Of a DNA stretch of 64,000 nt, positions 28,857 to 40,395 are shown in pieces. Under the pieces are notes generated by a model. It made no database searches. It saw only the letters and a list, made by a program, of their open reading frames with translations, and was not told the origin of the DNA. Numbering within the stretch: the first letter of the stretch is position 1; every line of letters starts with the position of its first letter. The translations under genes and the position numbers were made by a program. The DNA comes from Hyphomicrobium zavarzinii ATCC 27496 (GTDB taxonomy: Bacteria > Pseudomonadota > Alphaproteobacteria > Rhizobiales > Hyphomicrobiaceae): NCBI RefSeq assembly GCF_000383415.1, contig NZ_KB911263.1:1-64000 (forward strand). The letters run 5' to 3'.

Positions 28857-31151
28857 TCAAATCTCTCGGCCCCCGGCCGCGCGCTTGGGCTCGATCTCCT
28901 CCGCTTGCGACCCGGCCTGAGGTGTCAGGATCGAAAGCGGAAGCGAGAGCGTCACGCGCGCGCCGGAGCTGCGTGTCGGGGTCACGGGGGCGTCATCCAG
29001 GATGAGCTGCCCGCCGTGCTGTTCGATAATTTTCTGTACGATGGCGAGCCCAAGGCCCGTGCCCTTGTGGCCCTTGGTGGTCACATAGGGCTCGAGCAGG
29101 CGGGAGCGGTTGGTCTTCGGAAGGCCTGGACCGTTGTCCGACACCTCGATCGCCACCATCGTGTTATCGATGCGCACTTCCACGTCTACCCGTCCCTGGC
29201 GTCCGGGCTCCGCATCCGCCGCGGTCTCCACCGCCTCGGTTGCGTTCTTCACGAGGTTGGTCACCGCCTGCGTGAGAAGCCGGCGGTCGAAGGAGGCGAG
29301 AAGCGGCCGCTCGGGAAGCTTGAGGCCGTAGACCACGCCGCCGTGGCTTTCCCGGAACAGGATCACGGAATCCTGCACCGCGTCCTTGAGATCGTTGTTC
29401 TCCATGACGGGCTTCGGAATGCGCGCGAACGAGGCGAACTCGTCCACCATCGTCTTGATGTCGCCCGCCTGCCGTTCGATGGTCGCGGTGAGCTTGTCGA
29501 ACGTCTCGCGGTCGTCGACGATCACCTTGCCGTACTTGCGCCGGATGCGCTCGGCCGAAAGAATGATCGGCGTGAGCGGGTTCTTGATCTCGTGCGCGAT
29601 GCGCCGCGCCACGTCCGCCCAGGCCGACGTGCGTTGCGCCGAAACGAGCTCGGTGATGTCGTCGAACGTCATGACCGAGCCCACGTCGCCCGGCCCCGCC
29701 CGCTCGCGCGTGACACGCACCGCGAACGTGCGCTCGTCGTCGCCGATGGTGACCGAAATCTCCTGAGCTCCGCGCACCTTGAGGCCCTGCTCGTCACGCC
29801 GTTCGAGCGCGGGCGCGAACATCGGCAACGCCTCGACGAGCTTCTTTCCGACGACGGCGGCCTCGGTGGTGGCAAGAAGCTCCTCGGCCGCGCGCGAGAC
29901 GAGTGTGATGCGATCCTGGCTGTCGAGGCCGATCACGCCAGCCGACACACCCGACAGCACCGCCTCCATGAAACGGCGCCGGTCCAGAAGCTGCTCGTTG
30001 GCCATCACGAGCGCGTCGCGCTGGTGTTTCAGCTCCCGCGTCATCGTGTTGAAAGTTGTAGAGAGGCGGCGGAGATCGCCCTCGCCGCGCCGCTCGGGCA
30101 GTTCCACGGCCAGGTTGCCGCGCGAGACCTGTTGCGCGGCCGCGATCAGGCGGCGAATGGGGGAAACGAACCGGCTCGCGAACCAGAGGCCGACCCAGAT
30201 GGCGGCCAGCAGCGCCGTCATCGAGATCATCGTGTAGATGAGGCCGTGCGCGAACTTGAGACCGCCGCGCGCCGCACGCAGCCGGTTGTACTCGTCGACG
30301 CTCTGCGCCGTTCGCTGCAAATGCCCTACGACCTTCGGGCTCAGAAGCCGCGAGACATAGAGGAAACGGTCCGGATAGCGGCTGAGCTTCGCGACGCCCG
30401 ATACCTGCGCGGTGCCGGAGGGCGTGAACAGCGCCACTTGCCCGTTCTTCGCTTGAGCCAGATACGGATAAGGCACCGGCGTGAACGGCTGAGCCTGATC
30501 CTCGAGCGCGGCGATGACGGGATCGCCGTTGGCATCGATCACATAGGCTGCGGGAATGTCGCGCAGACCCGCCTGCGCGATGATGTGCTGCCGGAATTCG
30601 GGCGAGTCCGCCGGAATATGGTCGGCCGCGGAATCGACGTCGCGAACCATGTTCGCGAGATCCGTGCGCAGAAGCTGTCCGTGCTCGTCGACGTAGGCCT
30701 GCGCCACCTCCACCGAGTTGTTGATGATGGCGCGGGTTCGCGTCGAGAACCAGCTATCGAGCGAGCGCGAGAACGTGGTGGTGGCCGCGACTGCGAGCAG
30801 CATCGCGGGCAGCGCCGCGATGATCGAGAACAGCAGCACGATGCGCACGTGCAGACGGGCGCCCGCGAGCTTGGCGCGCCACGCGCGCCACATGCCGTAG
30901 CCCTGCCACGCGATCACCGCGATCATTGCGGCGATCAGAATGAGATTGATGAGCAGCGCACCGAGCACGATGTCGTCGCGCGGCGCGACAGGCGTGAGAC
31001 CCGTCAGGATGAGATAGGTCGCAAGCGCCGAGATGAGCGAAAGGACGACGACGACGAGTCCCGTCCAGAACGCGCGGTCGGTGAGGTCCAGGAGCGGAGA
31101 CGCAGCACCGTCCGTCCACTCGGCCTCGCTCGTGGTGCCTCTACCGCCCAT
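28857..31151 (-). CDS. ntrY: Nitrogen regulation sensor histidine kinase NtrY
   Basis: The 764-residue membrane kinase has three to four N-terminal membrane segments within ~120 residues, a periplasmic region to about residue 290, and a further membrane segment. A HAMP domain (RLIAAAQQVSRGNLAVELPE), a PAS domain (VIGLDSQDRITLVSRAAEEL) and the kinase core with H-box [15 protein letters not shown]-box, DNGPGLP and GTGLGLAIVQKI follow. It pairs with NtrX 32 bases downstream. The frame extends to 31250, but ATG 31151 fits the family. About 470 bases separate it from ntrC, so ntrYX may have its own promoter. Confidence 0.95.
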   Translation of the reverse strand: MGGRGTTSEAEWTDGAASPLLDLTDRAFWTGLVVVVLSLISALATYLILTGLTPVAPRDDIVLGALLINLILIAAMIAVIAWQGYGMWRAWRAKLAGARLHVRIVLLFSIIAALPAMLLAVAATTTFSRSLDSWFSTRTRAIINNSVEVAQAYVDEHGQLLRTDLANMVRDVDSAADHIPADSPEFRQHIIAQAGLRDIPAAYVIDANGDPVIAALEDQAQPFTPVPYPYLAQAKNGQVALFTPSGTAQVSGVAKLSRYPDRFLYVSRLLSPKVVGHLQRTAQSVDEYNRLRAARGGLKFAHGLIYTMISMTALLAAIWVGLWFASRFVSPIRRLIAAAQQVSRGNLAVELPERRGEGDLRRLSTTFNTMTRELKHQRDALVMANEQLLDRRRFMEAVLSGVSAGVIGLDSQDRITLVSRAAEELLATTEAAVVGKKLVEALPMFAPALERRDEQGLKVRGAQEISVTIGDDERTFAVRVTRERAGPGDVGSVMTFDDITELVSAQRTSAWADVARRIAHEIKNPLTPIILSAERIRRKYGKVIVDDRETFDKLTATIERQAGDIKTMVDEFASFARIPKPVMENNDLKDAVQDSVILFRESHGGVVYGLKLPERPLLASFDRRLLTQAVTNLVKNATEAVETAADAEPGRQGRVDVEVRIDNTMVAIEVSDNGPGLPKTNRSRLLEPYVTTKGHKGTGLGLAIVQKIIEQHGGQLILDDAPVTPTRSSGARVTLSLPLSILTPQAGSQAEEIEPKRAAGGREI

Positions 31152-31620
31152 TCTACCTTCCGTTACTGCTGTGCACACGAACTCTGCGCGAGTGTTACTC
31201 TCCGACCACGAACATTCGCGGCGGACGCAGCATTCTTGCCATTTCGGCAACGGCCCTGACGTGTGCCGGGCACAAGTGACACTGTAACTGTGACATTCCT
31301 GCGACGCAATTGGTGCGACTTAACGACTTGTGTGCAAGCCTGCAACGCGTCCTGTTGCGAAACGCGTTGCATAGGCGATGGCATGGAGCCACGGACTCGA
31401 GCCTGGGCCTGCACGAGACCATGCCTTGTTGCGACCGTCGCATTTCCGGCATCGCCCACAAACTGAACGTCATGCCGGCATCATGGCGAAGCCGTGCTCC
31501 GCACGGACCCGGCACCCATGCAAGCTTTAGCCCGCGCTTCTTTTTGGAGGGTCGCAGCGCAGACGGACACGTCCAGGCGCAGGCCCGCGTCTGGACACGA
31601 GAGGAGAAGGCCCCGCCCCC
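31152..31620. promoter_or_regulatory. Intergenic region between ntrC and ntrY
   Basis: About 470 bases without a gene. It holds the 10-bp inverted repeat at 31341-31371, a GTGACACTGTAACTGTGAC repeat-like motif near 31275-31295, and a dispersed-repeat-like stretch around 31470-31525 (CATGCCGGCATCATGGCGAA and GTGC/GCAC). It probably contains the ntrYX promoter. No -35/-10 boxes could be assigned. Confidence 0.5.
31341..31371. repeat. 10-bp perfect inverted repeat with 11-base spacer between ntrC and ntrY
   Basis: TGCAACGCGT and ACGCGTTGCA are exact reverse complements separated by 11 bases. There is no T-run, so it is not an obvious terminator. It may be an operator for ntrYX or an mRNA hairpin after ntrC. 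Confidence 0.6.
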
Positions 31621-33069
<1,449 letters not shown>

Positions 33070-33074
33070 CGGGG

Positions 33075-34247
33075 TCAACCTCTCCTGTCGTTAGCGGGAA
33101 CGGGCCGCGGAACGGCGCCATCTTTTCGTGTGCGGTCTTGCATCGGCAGGAGAACGCGAAACACCGTACGCTTGGCCTCGCTGTCGCATTCGATGATGCC
33201 GCCGTGATCGCCGATGATCTTGGCGACGAGCGCGAGGCCGAGACCCGTGCCGTTATGCTTGGTGGTGACGAAGGGATCGAAGAGATGCGGCTTCATGTGG
33301 TCGGGAACGCCCGAGCCGTTGTCCTCGATCTGGATCATGAGAGGCAGGCTGATGCGGGCATCCGTTCCTGGAACCGAAAGCCGCACGCCCGGCCGGAACG
33401 AGGTCTGCATGATGATGCGCCCCTGCCCGTCCTCGTTGTCGCCGATCGCTTCCGCAGCATTCTTGAGAAGGTTCAGGAACGCCTGCACCAGCTTGTCGCG
33501 ATTGCCGGGAATGGGCGGCAGCGAGGGATCGTAATCCTCGATGATGCGCACGCCGCGCGCGAAGCCCGATTCCCCGAGCCTGCGCACATGATTGAGAACG
33601 TCGTGAATGTTGACCGGCTCCTTGGTGAGCGGCCGCTCGTCGCCGAACACCTCCATCCGGTTCACGAGATTGCGGATGCGCTCCGTCTCCGAGCAGATGA
33701 GCTGCGACAGCACACGGTCTTCGTCCGAGAGGTTCTGCTCGAGAAGCTGCGCCGCGCCCTTGATGCCTGACAGCGGGTTCTTGATCTCGTGCGCGAGCAC
33801 GGCCGCCATGCCCGAGACCGACCGCGCCGCCGCCCGGTGCGTGAGCTGCCGCTCGATCATCTGCGCCATGGAGCGCTGCTGAAGCATGATGACGATGAGA
33901 TGAGCGCCCTCGCTCATCGGACCGGCGTAGACGTCGACCAGCTTGGGCGCCGCGAACTTCGGGCTCGCCATCTCGACGCCGTACTCGTTGACCGTCGACC
34001 CGCCTTCCCGCACCTGCTGGACGAGGGCGAGCAGCGGACAGCCGAAGGCGACGAGGTCGTCGAGCTTGAAGCGCGTGAGCATCGTGGTGCTGGTGGAGAG
34101 AAACGATTCAGCCGCCGCGTTGCCGTAAACGATCCGGTTGTCGTCCGTGATCACGAGGATCGGATGGGGCAGCGCCGCGAGCAGCAGATCGTGCTCCACG
34201 ATGGGCCCAGGAAACGGAATGGTACGCTCGGCAGCGATCTTGCTCAC
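33075..34247 (-). CDS. ntrB: Nitrogen regulation sensor histidine kinase NtrB
   Basis: NtrB is the cytoplasmic kinase/phosphatase that, with PII protein, controls NtrC. The 390-residue protein has an N-terminal PAS domain ([20 protein letters not shown]), H-box [20 protein letters not shown] with phospho-His153, N-box [22 protein letters not shown] and [12 protein letters not shown]. No membrane segment is present. The start is GTG 34247, overlapping the dusB stop as GTGA, so translation is coupled. The dusB-ntrB-ntrC order is conserved in alphaproteobacteria. Confidence 0.96.
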   Translation of the reverse strand: MSKIAAERTIPFPGPIVEHDLLLAALPHPILVITDDNRIVYGNAAAESFLSTSTTMLTRFKLDDLVAFGCPLLALVQQVREGGSTVNEYGVEMASPKFAAPKLVDVYAGPMSEGAHLIVIMLQQRSMAQMIERQLTHRAAARSVSGMAAVLAHEIKNPLSGIKGAAQLLEQNLSDEDRVLSQLICSETERIRNLVNRMEVFGDERPLTKEPVNIHDVLNHVRRLGESGFARGVRIIEDYDPSLPPIPGNRDKLVQAFLNLLKNAAEAIGDNEDGQGRIIMQTSFRPGVRLSVPGTDARISLPLMIQIEDNGSGVPDHMKPHLFDPFVTTKHNGTGLGLALVAKIIGDHGGIIECDSEAKRTVFRVLLPMQDRTRKDGAVPRPVPANDRRG

Positions 34248-35254
34248 GCAGCTCTCTCCAAAACCTCGACCTCCGGCGCATCTCCGTAGAAGGCATCGAG
34301 CAGCTCCAGCACGCGCACGGAGTTCGTTTCCGTGCAGAGCCGCTGCCGCCACGCCTTGAGCGAGCTGGCTCGATGGCCGCTCGTCTCGAGATACCAGCCG
34401 ATGTGCTTACGGGCGTTACGCAGCCCGATGAATTCGCCGTAGTGGGCGAGCATGGCTTCCACATGCGCCCGCGCGATCCGCCCCTGCTCCGCGAGCGGGG
34501 GAGCGGCCGTCTCGGTGTCGGCGGCGAGCGCGGACGCGATCCGCCCGAGAAGCCAGGGCGCGCCGTAGGCCGCCCGCCCGATCATCACGCCATCCGCGCC
34601 GGACTGAGAGAGCGCCGTGCGCGCATCCTCGACCGTGCCGATGTCTCCATTGACGATGACCGGAATGGAAACCGCCTCTTTCACGGGGCGGACGGCCGAC
34701 CAGTCGGCCTTACCTTTGAAGAATTGCTGACGCGTGCGCCCGTGCACGGTGAGGAGCTGAACGCCCGCCGCCTCGGCGCGACGCGCAAGCTCGGGCGCAT
34801 TGCGAGACCGGTCGTCCCAGCCGAGCCGCATCTTGAGCGTCACCGGCACTTTCACGGCGGCAACGACTGCCTCGATGAGGCCCAGCGCGTGATCGAGATC
34901 CCGCATCAGGGCGGAGCCCGACGCCTTGCCCGTCACCTCGCGCGCCGGGCAGCCCATGTTGATGTCGACGATATGCGCGCCCTTCGCCTCCGCGATCCGC
35001 GCCCCTTCCGCCATCCAGCGGGTGTCACAGCCAACGAGTTGCATCACAAAGGGAGTGAGATCACCACCCTCGGCACGACGAAGCACGTCGGCCCGGCTTT
35101 GCACCAGCTCCGCGCTCGCCACCATTTCAGAAACGACGAGTCCGGCGCCGAACCCGTGGGCGAGCTGCCGGAACGGCAAATCGCTGACGCCCGTCATGGG
35201 AGCCAGAAACACATTGTTTGCAATGGGTTGATTGCCGATTTTGAGTGAAGTCAA
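34244..35254 (-). CDS. dusB: tRNA-dihydrouridine synthase DusB (NifR3 family)
   Basis: DusB reduces uridine to dihydrouridine in the tRNA D-loop with FMN and NADPH. The 336-residue protein has [23 protein letters not shown], the catalytic cysteine in [20 protein letters not shown], the MRLGWD motif and [12 protein letters not shown]. It is the first gene of dusB-ntrB-ntrC. The start appears to be TTG 35254, since no better-placed ATG or GTG precedes the conserved core. It is divergent from ispDF, with about 175 bases between them for both promoters. Confidence 0.94.
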   Translation of the reverse strand: MTSLKIGNQPIANNVFLAPMTGVSDLPFRQLAHGFGAGLVVSEMVASAELVQSRADVLRRAEGGDLTPFVMQLVGCDTRWMAEGARIAEAKGAHIVDINMGCPAREVTGKASGSALMRDLDHALGLIEAVVAAVKVPVTLKMRLGWDDRSRNAPELARRAEAAGVQLLTVHGRTRQQFFKGKADWSAVRPVKEAVSIPVIVNGDIGTVEDARTALSQSGADGVMIGRAAYGAPWLLGRIASALAADTETAAPPLAEQGRIARAHVEAMLAHYGEFIGLRNARKHIGWYLETSGHRASSLKAWRQRLCTETNSVRVLELLDAFYGDAPEVEVLERAA

Positions 35255-35429
35255 AGCCGAGTATCCCGCTTTTGCCTATATCTTGATCACTTCTACTCGG
35301 TGCCTTGGATTTAGGCACACTATGCTGCCCGCCACGATTGTGCAAGCGCGAAGCGCAGCCGGGAGATTGCCCAATTGCCGCGCCGCGGGCTAAGTGCCCT
35401 CGACTTGAAACCATCCGGAAGTGAGATCC

Positions 35430-36611
35430 GTGACAGCAGCAGCCTTGATCGTAGCCGCCGGCCGCGGCGCCCGAGCGGCCCGGGACGGGCTGGCGCCTAA
35501 GCAATATGCACCCCTCGCCGGCCGCCCGGTTCTTGCGCACGCCATCGCGGCCTTTGAGGCCTGCCCCGGCATTTCCAGCATCACGGTGGTCATTCATCCC
35601 GACGACCGCGACCTCTACGCGGCGTCTGCGCCGAAGAGCGCCAGCAAGCTGAAGCCCCCGGTGCCCGGCGGCGCCACCCGCCAGGACTCCGTCCGCCTCG
35701 GGCTGGCGTCTCTCGAACGCGAGGCACCGAGACACGTGCTGATTCACGACGCGGCCCGCCCCTTCGTCGCGCCCGAGACGATTGCCCGCGTGCTGGCCGC
35801 GCTCGAGACCCATGAGGGCGCACTTGCCGCCGAGCCCTTGGCCGACACCTTGAAGCGCGACCGGGGAGACGGCACCGTCTCCGAGACCGTTCCGCGCGCT
35901 GGCCTCTGGAAGGCGCAAACCCCGCAGGGGTTCCGCTACGCTCCTATTCTCGCCGCTCACGGCCGCGCAGCCGCCCAAGGGCGCACCGACTTCACTGACG
36001 ACGCCGCCATTGCCGAATGGGCGGGCATCGCCGTCACGCTCGTCGAAAGCCCGAGCCGCAACTTCAAGCTCACGACCCAAGAGGACCTGATCATGGCCGA
36101 ACAGCTTCTCCGACCCGAAGCGCCCCTCTGGGAACCCCGCACCGGAACCGGCTTCGACGTCCACGCCTTCTGCGAGGGCGATCACGTCTGGCTCGGCGGC
36201 GTGCGCATCCCCCACGATCGCGGCCTTCTGGGCCACTCGGATGCCGACGCCCCGCTCCACGCCCTCACAGACGCCCTGCTGGGAGCCATCGGAGACGGCG
36301 ACATCGGCCAGCACTTTCCGCCGTCGGACCCCGCCTGGAAGGGCGCGCGCTCGCGCGTATTCGTCGAGGACGCCGCCGCCCGCATTGCCAAGCGCGGCGG
36401 ACGCATCACCAACGTCGACGTCACGATTCTCTGCGAGGCGCCGCGCATCGGCCCCCACCGCGACGCGATCCGCAACGCCATCGCGGACATGCTCGGCATC
36501 GCGCTGACACGTGTGGCCGTAAAAGCAACGACCACAGAGCAGCTCGGCTTTACGGGCCGCAAGGAGGGCATCGCAGCCCTCGCCTCGGCTACGGTGTTGC
36601 TTCCGGCTTGA
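35430..36611 (+). CDS. ispDF: Bifunctional IspD/IspF enzyme of the MEP isoprenoid pathway
   Basis: The protein fuses IspD (makes CDP-methylerythritol from MEP and CTP) to IspF (makes methylerythritol cyclodiphosphate). The N-terminal IspD domain has ALIVAAGRGARAARD, PLAGRPVLAHAI, IHDAARPF and KAQTPQGFRY. From about residue 230 the IspF domain has GTGFDVHAF, GLLGHSDADAPLHALTDALL with zinc-binding Asp/His, GDGDIGQHFPP and KATTTEQLGFTGRKEG. The fusion is common in alphaproteobacteria. GTG 35430 is preferred, with GGAAGTGAG upstream; GTG 35421 would add three residues. Confidence 0.96.
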   Translation: MTAAALIVAAGRGARAARDGLAPKQYAPLAGRPVLAHAIAAFEACPGISSITVVIHPDDRDLYAASAPKSASKLKPPVPGGATRQDSVRLGLASLEREAPRHVLIHDAARPFVAPETIARVLAALETHEGALAAEPLADTLKRDRGDGTVSETVPRAGLWKAQTPQGFRYAPILAAHGRAAAQGRTDFTDDAAIAEWAGIAVTLVESPSRNFKLTTQEDLIMAEQLLRPEAPLWEPRTGTGFDVHAFCEGDHVWLGGVRIPHDRGLLGHSDADAPLHALTDALLGAIGDGDIGQHFPPSDPAWKGARSRVFVEDAAARIAKRGGRITNVDVTILCEAPRIGPHRDAIRNAIADMLGIALTRVAVKATTTEQLGFTGRKEGIAALASATVLLPA

Positions 36612-36728
36612 TAAAGCCCGCCTTATCCTCAGCCCAATTCCAAGCGCGCGTTGACCCCCCCGCCAGAATCGCGGCATCACCGGGACAGGTGGTTGTATGA
36701 CCAAAAGCGATCCCGGGGGGCCAACTCC

Positions 36729-37223
36729 ATGAACCTGATGCACACTCTTGAGCGTCCCGCGACGGGCGACACCGGCGGCGCCAATATTTCCGACATCGCC
36801 GAGACCACGGCGGCGACGTGCTTGGCGACCCGCGTTCGCCAGCTCTCGCGCATCATCACGCGTCTCTATGACGACGCCATGCGCCCGCTGGGCATTACCG
36901 CCAGCCAGTACACGCTGCTCGCGCAGCTCGCCTCGCGCGACGGCATCACGGCCGTCGAGATCGGCCACGAGCTGGACATCGAGAAGTCGACGCTCTCGCG
37001 CAACCTGAAGCGCCTTCTCGCACTCAGCATGATCATCATGGATCCGCCCGCAGGCCGCCGCGGCCGCGGATTGCACCTGACGCCCAAGGGCCAGGCCGTG
37101 CTCAAGGACGCTTACCCCGTCTGGCAGGCTGCGCAGGCCCGCTCGGTTGCCGTCATGGGCGTCGAAACGCGCGCCAAGCTCGACGAGCTGCTGCGTCTCG
37201 CCGAAAAGCTGATCGCCGAATAG
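36729..37223 (+). CDS. MarR family transcriptional regulator
   Basis: The 164-residue protein has a winged-helix MarR domain from about residue 35. RPLGITASQYTLLAQLASRD leads into the recognition region ELDIEKSTLSRNLKRL and the wing DPPAGRRGRGLHLTPKG, followed by a dimerisation helix. ATG 36729 has a G-rich ribosome site (GGGGGG). Its genes and ligand are unknown. It lies alone between ispDF and the CinA-like gene and ends at a strong terminator, so it is probably a single-gene transcript. Confidence 0.88.
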   Translation: MNLMHTLERPATGDTGGANISDIAETTAATCLATRVRQLSRIITRLYDDAMRPLGITASQYTLLAQLASRDGITAVEIGHELDIEKSTLSRNLKRLLALSMIIMDPPAGRRGRGLHLTPKGQAVLKDAYPVWQAAQARSVAVMGVETRAKLDELLRLAEKLIAE

Positions 37224-37267
37224 GCCGCGCGTTCCGTTGCGGACATCCCAACGATTTGACTAGTCTC

Positions 37268-37304
37268 AACGAGGCGCCCCACAAGGAGCGCCTCGTTTTC
37301 TTTG
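37268..37304 (+). terminator. Intrinsic terminator after the MarR gene
   Basis: A perfect 10-bp stem AACGAGGCGC/GCGCCTCGTT with a ten-base loop is followed by a T-rich tract (TTCTTT). It ends the MarR transcript and separates it from the CinA-like gene. Confidence 0.85.
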
Positions 37305-37332
37305 GCGGATGCCGGACGGAAAAGAGGCTGCC

Positions 37333-37827
37333 ATGTTCACGCCGGAGCTTGTCACCGAAGCGGAGCGTCTGCTCGCCGGGCTGAGAGCGCGCCGCTGGAA
37401 ACTGGCGACTGCGGAAAGCTGCACCGGCGGGCTGATCGCAGGCCTCTTCACGGAGATCGCGGGCAGCTCCGACGTTTTCGAGCGCGGCTTCGTCACCTAC
37501 TCCAATGCCGCAAAGATCGGCGATCTCGGCGTCGACTTCGACACCCTCTATCGCCACGGCGCAGTGAGCGCCGAGGTGGCGAGGGAAATGGCGGCCGGCG
37601 CCCTGCGCGCCTCCGCCGCCGATGCCGCCGTCGCCGTGACGGGGATCGCGGGGCCTGCGGGAGGATCAGCGGAGAAACCGGTCGGCCTCGTCCATATCGG
37701 ACTCGCGCTTCGCGGCAAGCCTGCCCTAAGCCGCGAATTCCGCTTTGGAAATCTGGGCCGCTCGGAAATCCGGCTGCAGACAGTCACCGAGGCGCTGGCC
37801 ATGCTGGCTCGTGGTCTTGCGGCTTGA
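37333..37827 (+). CDS. pncC: CinA C-terminal domain protein, nicotinamide-nucleotide amidase
   Basis: The 164-residue stand-alone CinA C-terminal domain deamidates NMN to NaMN in NAD recycling. It shows KLATAESCTGGLIAGLFTEI with the catalytic serine, FVTYSNAAKIGDLGV, SAEVAREMAAGAL and AVTGIAGPAGGSAEKPVGLV. The length equals that of E. coli PncC. ATG 37333 has AGAGG six bases upstream; the earlier in-frame start at 37309 is less likely. In relatives the gene lies near ispDF and the COQ10/lipA genes, as here. Confidence 0.93.
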   Translation: MFTPELVTEAERLLAGLRARRWKLATAESCTGGLIAGLFTEIAGSSDVFERGFVTYSNAAKIGDLGVDFDTLYRHGAVSAEVAREMAAGALRASAADAAVAVTGIAGPAGGSAEKPVGLVHIGLALRGKPALSREFRFGNLGRSEIRLQTVTEALAMLARGLAA

Positions 37828-37970
37828 GGAGAAGGCGGGAAGCGGGAAAAATGTAGCGAGATGGCAACCGCTAGGCGCCCGACTTCGTATATGCTCGTGA
37901 GAAAGTCCGAACGCCGCGCGCCGCGGCTTGGTCTCGGCCTGCTATCCGTGACGCAACGTTGAGGTGCGCC

Positions 37971-38771
37971 TTGCAAAGCCTCCGCCGACCCCTTTTTCTG
38001 ACGGCAATCCTCGCCGTGATGGCCAGCATCGCGCCCCTCAACGCAGCAGATCTGACCGCCCGGCAGGTGACGGAGCAGCTCTACAAAGCCGCTCCCGACA
38101 GCGGCATCGATTTCAGCGGCCGCAATCTCGAGGGTCTCGACTTGGCGGGGCTCGGCTTCAAGAAGGCGCGCATGGCGGAAGCGGACTTGTTCGGCGCCGA
38201 TCTCAGCGGCGCGGATCTGACCGACGTGGATCTCAGCAAGGCCCGTCTCGACCGCATCATCGCCATCGGAACGCGCTTCGACCGCGCAAACCTTGCTGGA
38301 GCGAGCCTCCTGCGCCCCACGACCACCTCGTCTTTCGAAGGCAGCAGAGGCGAGGCCCCGAGCTTCTCCGGCGCCGATCTCACCAAGGCCCGCATGTTCG
38401 GTATCTTCAGCGGCGGCAATTTCGCAGGCGCCAAGATGACCGGCGTCTCGCTCGCGCCCTTCAACAACACCGGTTTCATCGAGATGCTGTGGCGCTCGAA
38501 GCTCGAGTCCGCCGACCTGGGGGGCACTGACCTCTCCGGCGCCGATCTCACCCATGTCTCGCTACGCTTCGCCAACCTCAAGGGCGCCAACCTCAAGGGC
38601 GCCATCTTGCAGAACGCCGACCTGTCCCACGCCGATCTCACGGGGGCGGACCTTACCGGCGCCAATCTCAGCCACGCCGATCTCGACAGCACCAAGCTCA
38701 CCGGTGTCAAAGGTCTCGATACGGCGTCCGGCATGGCCACGGCGCTGAACCGCGAAAAAGCCATCAACTGA
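37971..38771 (+). CDS. Exported pentapeptide-repeat protein
   Basis: The ~266-residue protein has an N-terminal signal sequence (RRPLFLTAILAVMASIAPLN, cleavage near AAD) and two blocks of A(D/N)LxX repeats. Examples are ADLFGADLSGADLTDVDLSK and later GANLKGAILQNADLSHADL. These would form a right-handed quadrilateral beta-helix in the periplasm. A ~60-residue non-repeat stretch (about residues 105-165) separates the blocks. The start is probably TTG 37971 with GAGG eight bases upstream; TTG 37959 is the other choice. Function unknown. Confidence 0.75.
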   Translation: MQSLRRPLFLTAILAVMASIAPLNAADLTARQVTEQLYKAAPDSGIDFSGRNLEGLDLAGLGFKKARMAEADLFGADLSGADLTDVDLSKARLDRIIAIGTRFDRANLAGASLLRPTTTSSFEGSRGEAPSFSGADLTKARMFGIFSGGNFAGAKMTGVSLAPFNNTGFIEMLWRSKLESADLGGTDLSGADLTHVSLRFANLKGANLKGAILQNADLSHADLTGADLTGANLSHADLDSTKLTGVKGLDTASGMATALNREKAIN

Positions 38772-38792
38772 CCTGCGATCCGAAAGCTACAC

Positions 38793-39245
38793 TCAAGCGG
38801 ACGCGGGCGATCCGTAGAGCTTGCGCGCCCGCCCCTCGAACGCGTCCGTGTAGCTGCGCACGGCTTTGTCGAACGCCGCGCCCACGATCAGCGACAGCAT
38901 CGCCGAGCGAAACGCGTAATCGATCGAGAAGTGCACGTCAGCGCCTCCGTCCGCCGGGGTGAAGCGCCACTCGTTCTGGAGATGGCTGAAGGGCCCGTCG
39001 AGGTGGCGCACCCGGATGAGGCTCGCCGCCCGATCGAGCGTCACGTGCGTCGTAAAGCGTTCGGTGATCGATTTGTAGCCCACCGTCATGGTGGCCGTGA
39101 GCTCATCGCCGCTCGCGCTGCGCTCAAGCACGGTCAGCCCCTCGCAGAGCGGCAGGAACTCCGGATAGCGCTCGACGTCGGCGACCACGTCGAACATCTG
39201 CTCGGGCGTAAAGGAAACGCGCCGGACGGTGCGGAAACTCGGCAA
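38793..39245 (-). CDS. COQ10/RatA-like START-domain protein
   Basis: The ~150-residue protein has the polyketide cyclase/START fold of COQ10 and RatA. The core is LPSFRTVRRVSFTPEQMFDV followed by VADVERYPEFLPLCEG. It also has GYKSITERFTTHVTLDR and LIVGAAFDKAVRSYTDAFE. COQ10 proteins bind ubiquinone and support respiration. The name RatA implies a toxin role that is not supported here. The start is probably TTG 39245, with GAGG upstream and matching the family N-terminus; the frame runs on to ATG 39305. It lies 71 bases downstream of lipA on the same strand, the conserved order. Confidence 0.88.
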   Translation of the reverse strand: MPSFRTVRRVSFTPEQMFDVVADVERYPEFLPLCEGLTVLERSASGDELTATMTVGYKSITERFTTHVTLDRAASLIRVRHLDGPFSHLQNEWRFTPADGGADVHFSIDYAFRSAMLSLIVGAAFDKAVRSYTDAFEGRARKLYGSPASA

Positions 39246-39316
39246 AGGCAAACCTCGCAAATCCCGAGACCATGATCCCGGCCGCGCCGGCGCCATCGCC
39301 CGCATAAAAGTTGCAG

Positions 39317-40273
39317 CTACGCGGTGCGCGCAGCCTTGAGGCGGCGGAAGTCGTCGCCCGCGTGATAGGACGAGCGCGTCATGGGGCTCGCCGCCACGAC
39401 CAGGAAGCCCTTGGCGAGCGCGATCCTCTTGAGATCTGCGAACTCGTCGGGCGGCACGTAGCGCTTCACCTCGGCATGCTTGGCCGATGGTGCCAGATAC
39501 TGCCCGATGGTGAGAAAATCAACGTTGGCGCTGCGCAGGTCATCCATCACCTGCAGGATCTCGTCGCGCGTCTCTCCAAGGCCGACCATGAGGCCCGACT
39601 TGGTGAACAGGGTCGGATCGATCTCCTTTGCGCGCTGCAGGAGACGCAGCGAATGGAAGTAGCGCGCACCGGGCCGGATCCGCACGTAGAGCCCCGGCAC
39701 GGTTTCGAGGTTATGGTTCAGCACATCCGGCCGCGCGCGCACCACCACGTCGAGAGCGCCGTCCTTGCGCAGGAAGTCCGGGATCAGAACCTCGATGCTG
39801 GTCTGCGGTGCGCGAGCCCTCACCTCTCCGATCACATCGCGGAAATGCGCGGCCCCGCCGTCAGGAAGATCGTCACGATCGACCGACGTGATCACCACGT
39901 GCTCGAGCCCCAGTGCCGACACCGCATCCGCGACGCGCACGGGCTCGCCAGTATCGAGCGGGCGCGGCAGGCCCGTCGCCACGTTGCAGAACGCGCACGC
40001 GCGTGTGCAGATCTCCCCCATGATCATCATGGTGGCGTGCTTCTTCTGCCAGCACTCGCCGATGTTAGGGCAGCCCGCCTCCTCGCACACCGTCGCGAGG
40101 CCATGCTCGCGCACGATCTTGCGCGTCGACAAAAACCCGTCGGAGGATGGGGCGCGGACGCGAATCCACGGCGGCTTGGGCAGCATCGGCCGATCGGGCC
40201 GGTGCGCCTTTTCTGGATGGCGCGGACGCGAGCCGTCGCCTGGAGACATCCGCTTATCGATGAGAGTGACCAT
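39317..40273 (-). CDS. lipA: Lipoyl synthase LipA
   Basis: LipA is a radical-SAM enzyme that inserts two sulfurs into octanoyl groups on lipoyl domains. The 318-residue protein has both cluster motifs: the auxiliary one in [16 protein letters not shown] and the radical-SAM one in [26 protein letters not shown], the metal-independent HNLETVP and the C-terminal RSSYHAGD complete the family pattern. In related genomes lipA follows the pdh/lpd genes, its substrates. Here the complete pdh operon is absent from that place. Confidence 0.97.
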   Translation of the reverse strand: MVTLIDKRMSPGDGSRPRHPEKAHRPDRPMLPKPPWIRVRAPSSDGFLSTRKIVREHGLATVCEEAGCPNIGECWQKKHATMMIMGEICTRACAFCNVATGLPRPLDTGEPVRVADAVSALGLEHVVITSVDRDDLPDGGAAHFRDVIGEVRARAPQTSIEVLIPDFLRKDGALDVVVRARPDVLNHNLETVPGLYVRIRPGARYFHSLRLLQRAKEIDPTLFTKSGLMVGLGETRDEILQVMDDLRSANVDFLTIGQYLAPSAKHAEVKRYVPPDEFADLKRIALAKGFLVVAASPMTRSSYHAGDDFRRLKAARTA

Positions 40274-40395
40274 GCCGATCCCGTCCGAGCCGGATTCGCG
40301 TTTTCCGCGAGCTTAAAGCGGAAAGCGCCGCGATGCGAGCGATAGCACCCGCTTCACGGCGCCCACCATAGTACATCCGTGCATGACGCGGCGGA

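Noticed and set aside
38793-39245. Toxin RatA of a toxin-antitoxin system
   Set aside because: The family is better described as COQ10-like ubiquinone binding, and no antitoxin (RatB-like) gene is adjacent; its neighbour is lipA as in relatives.
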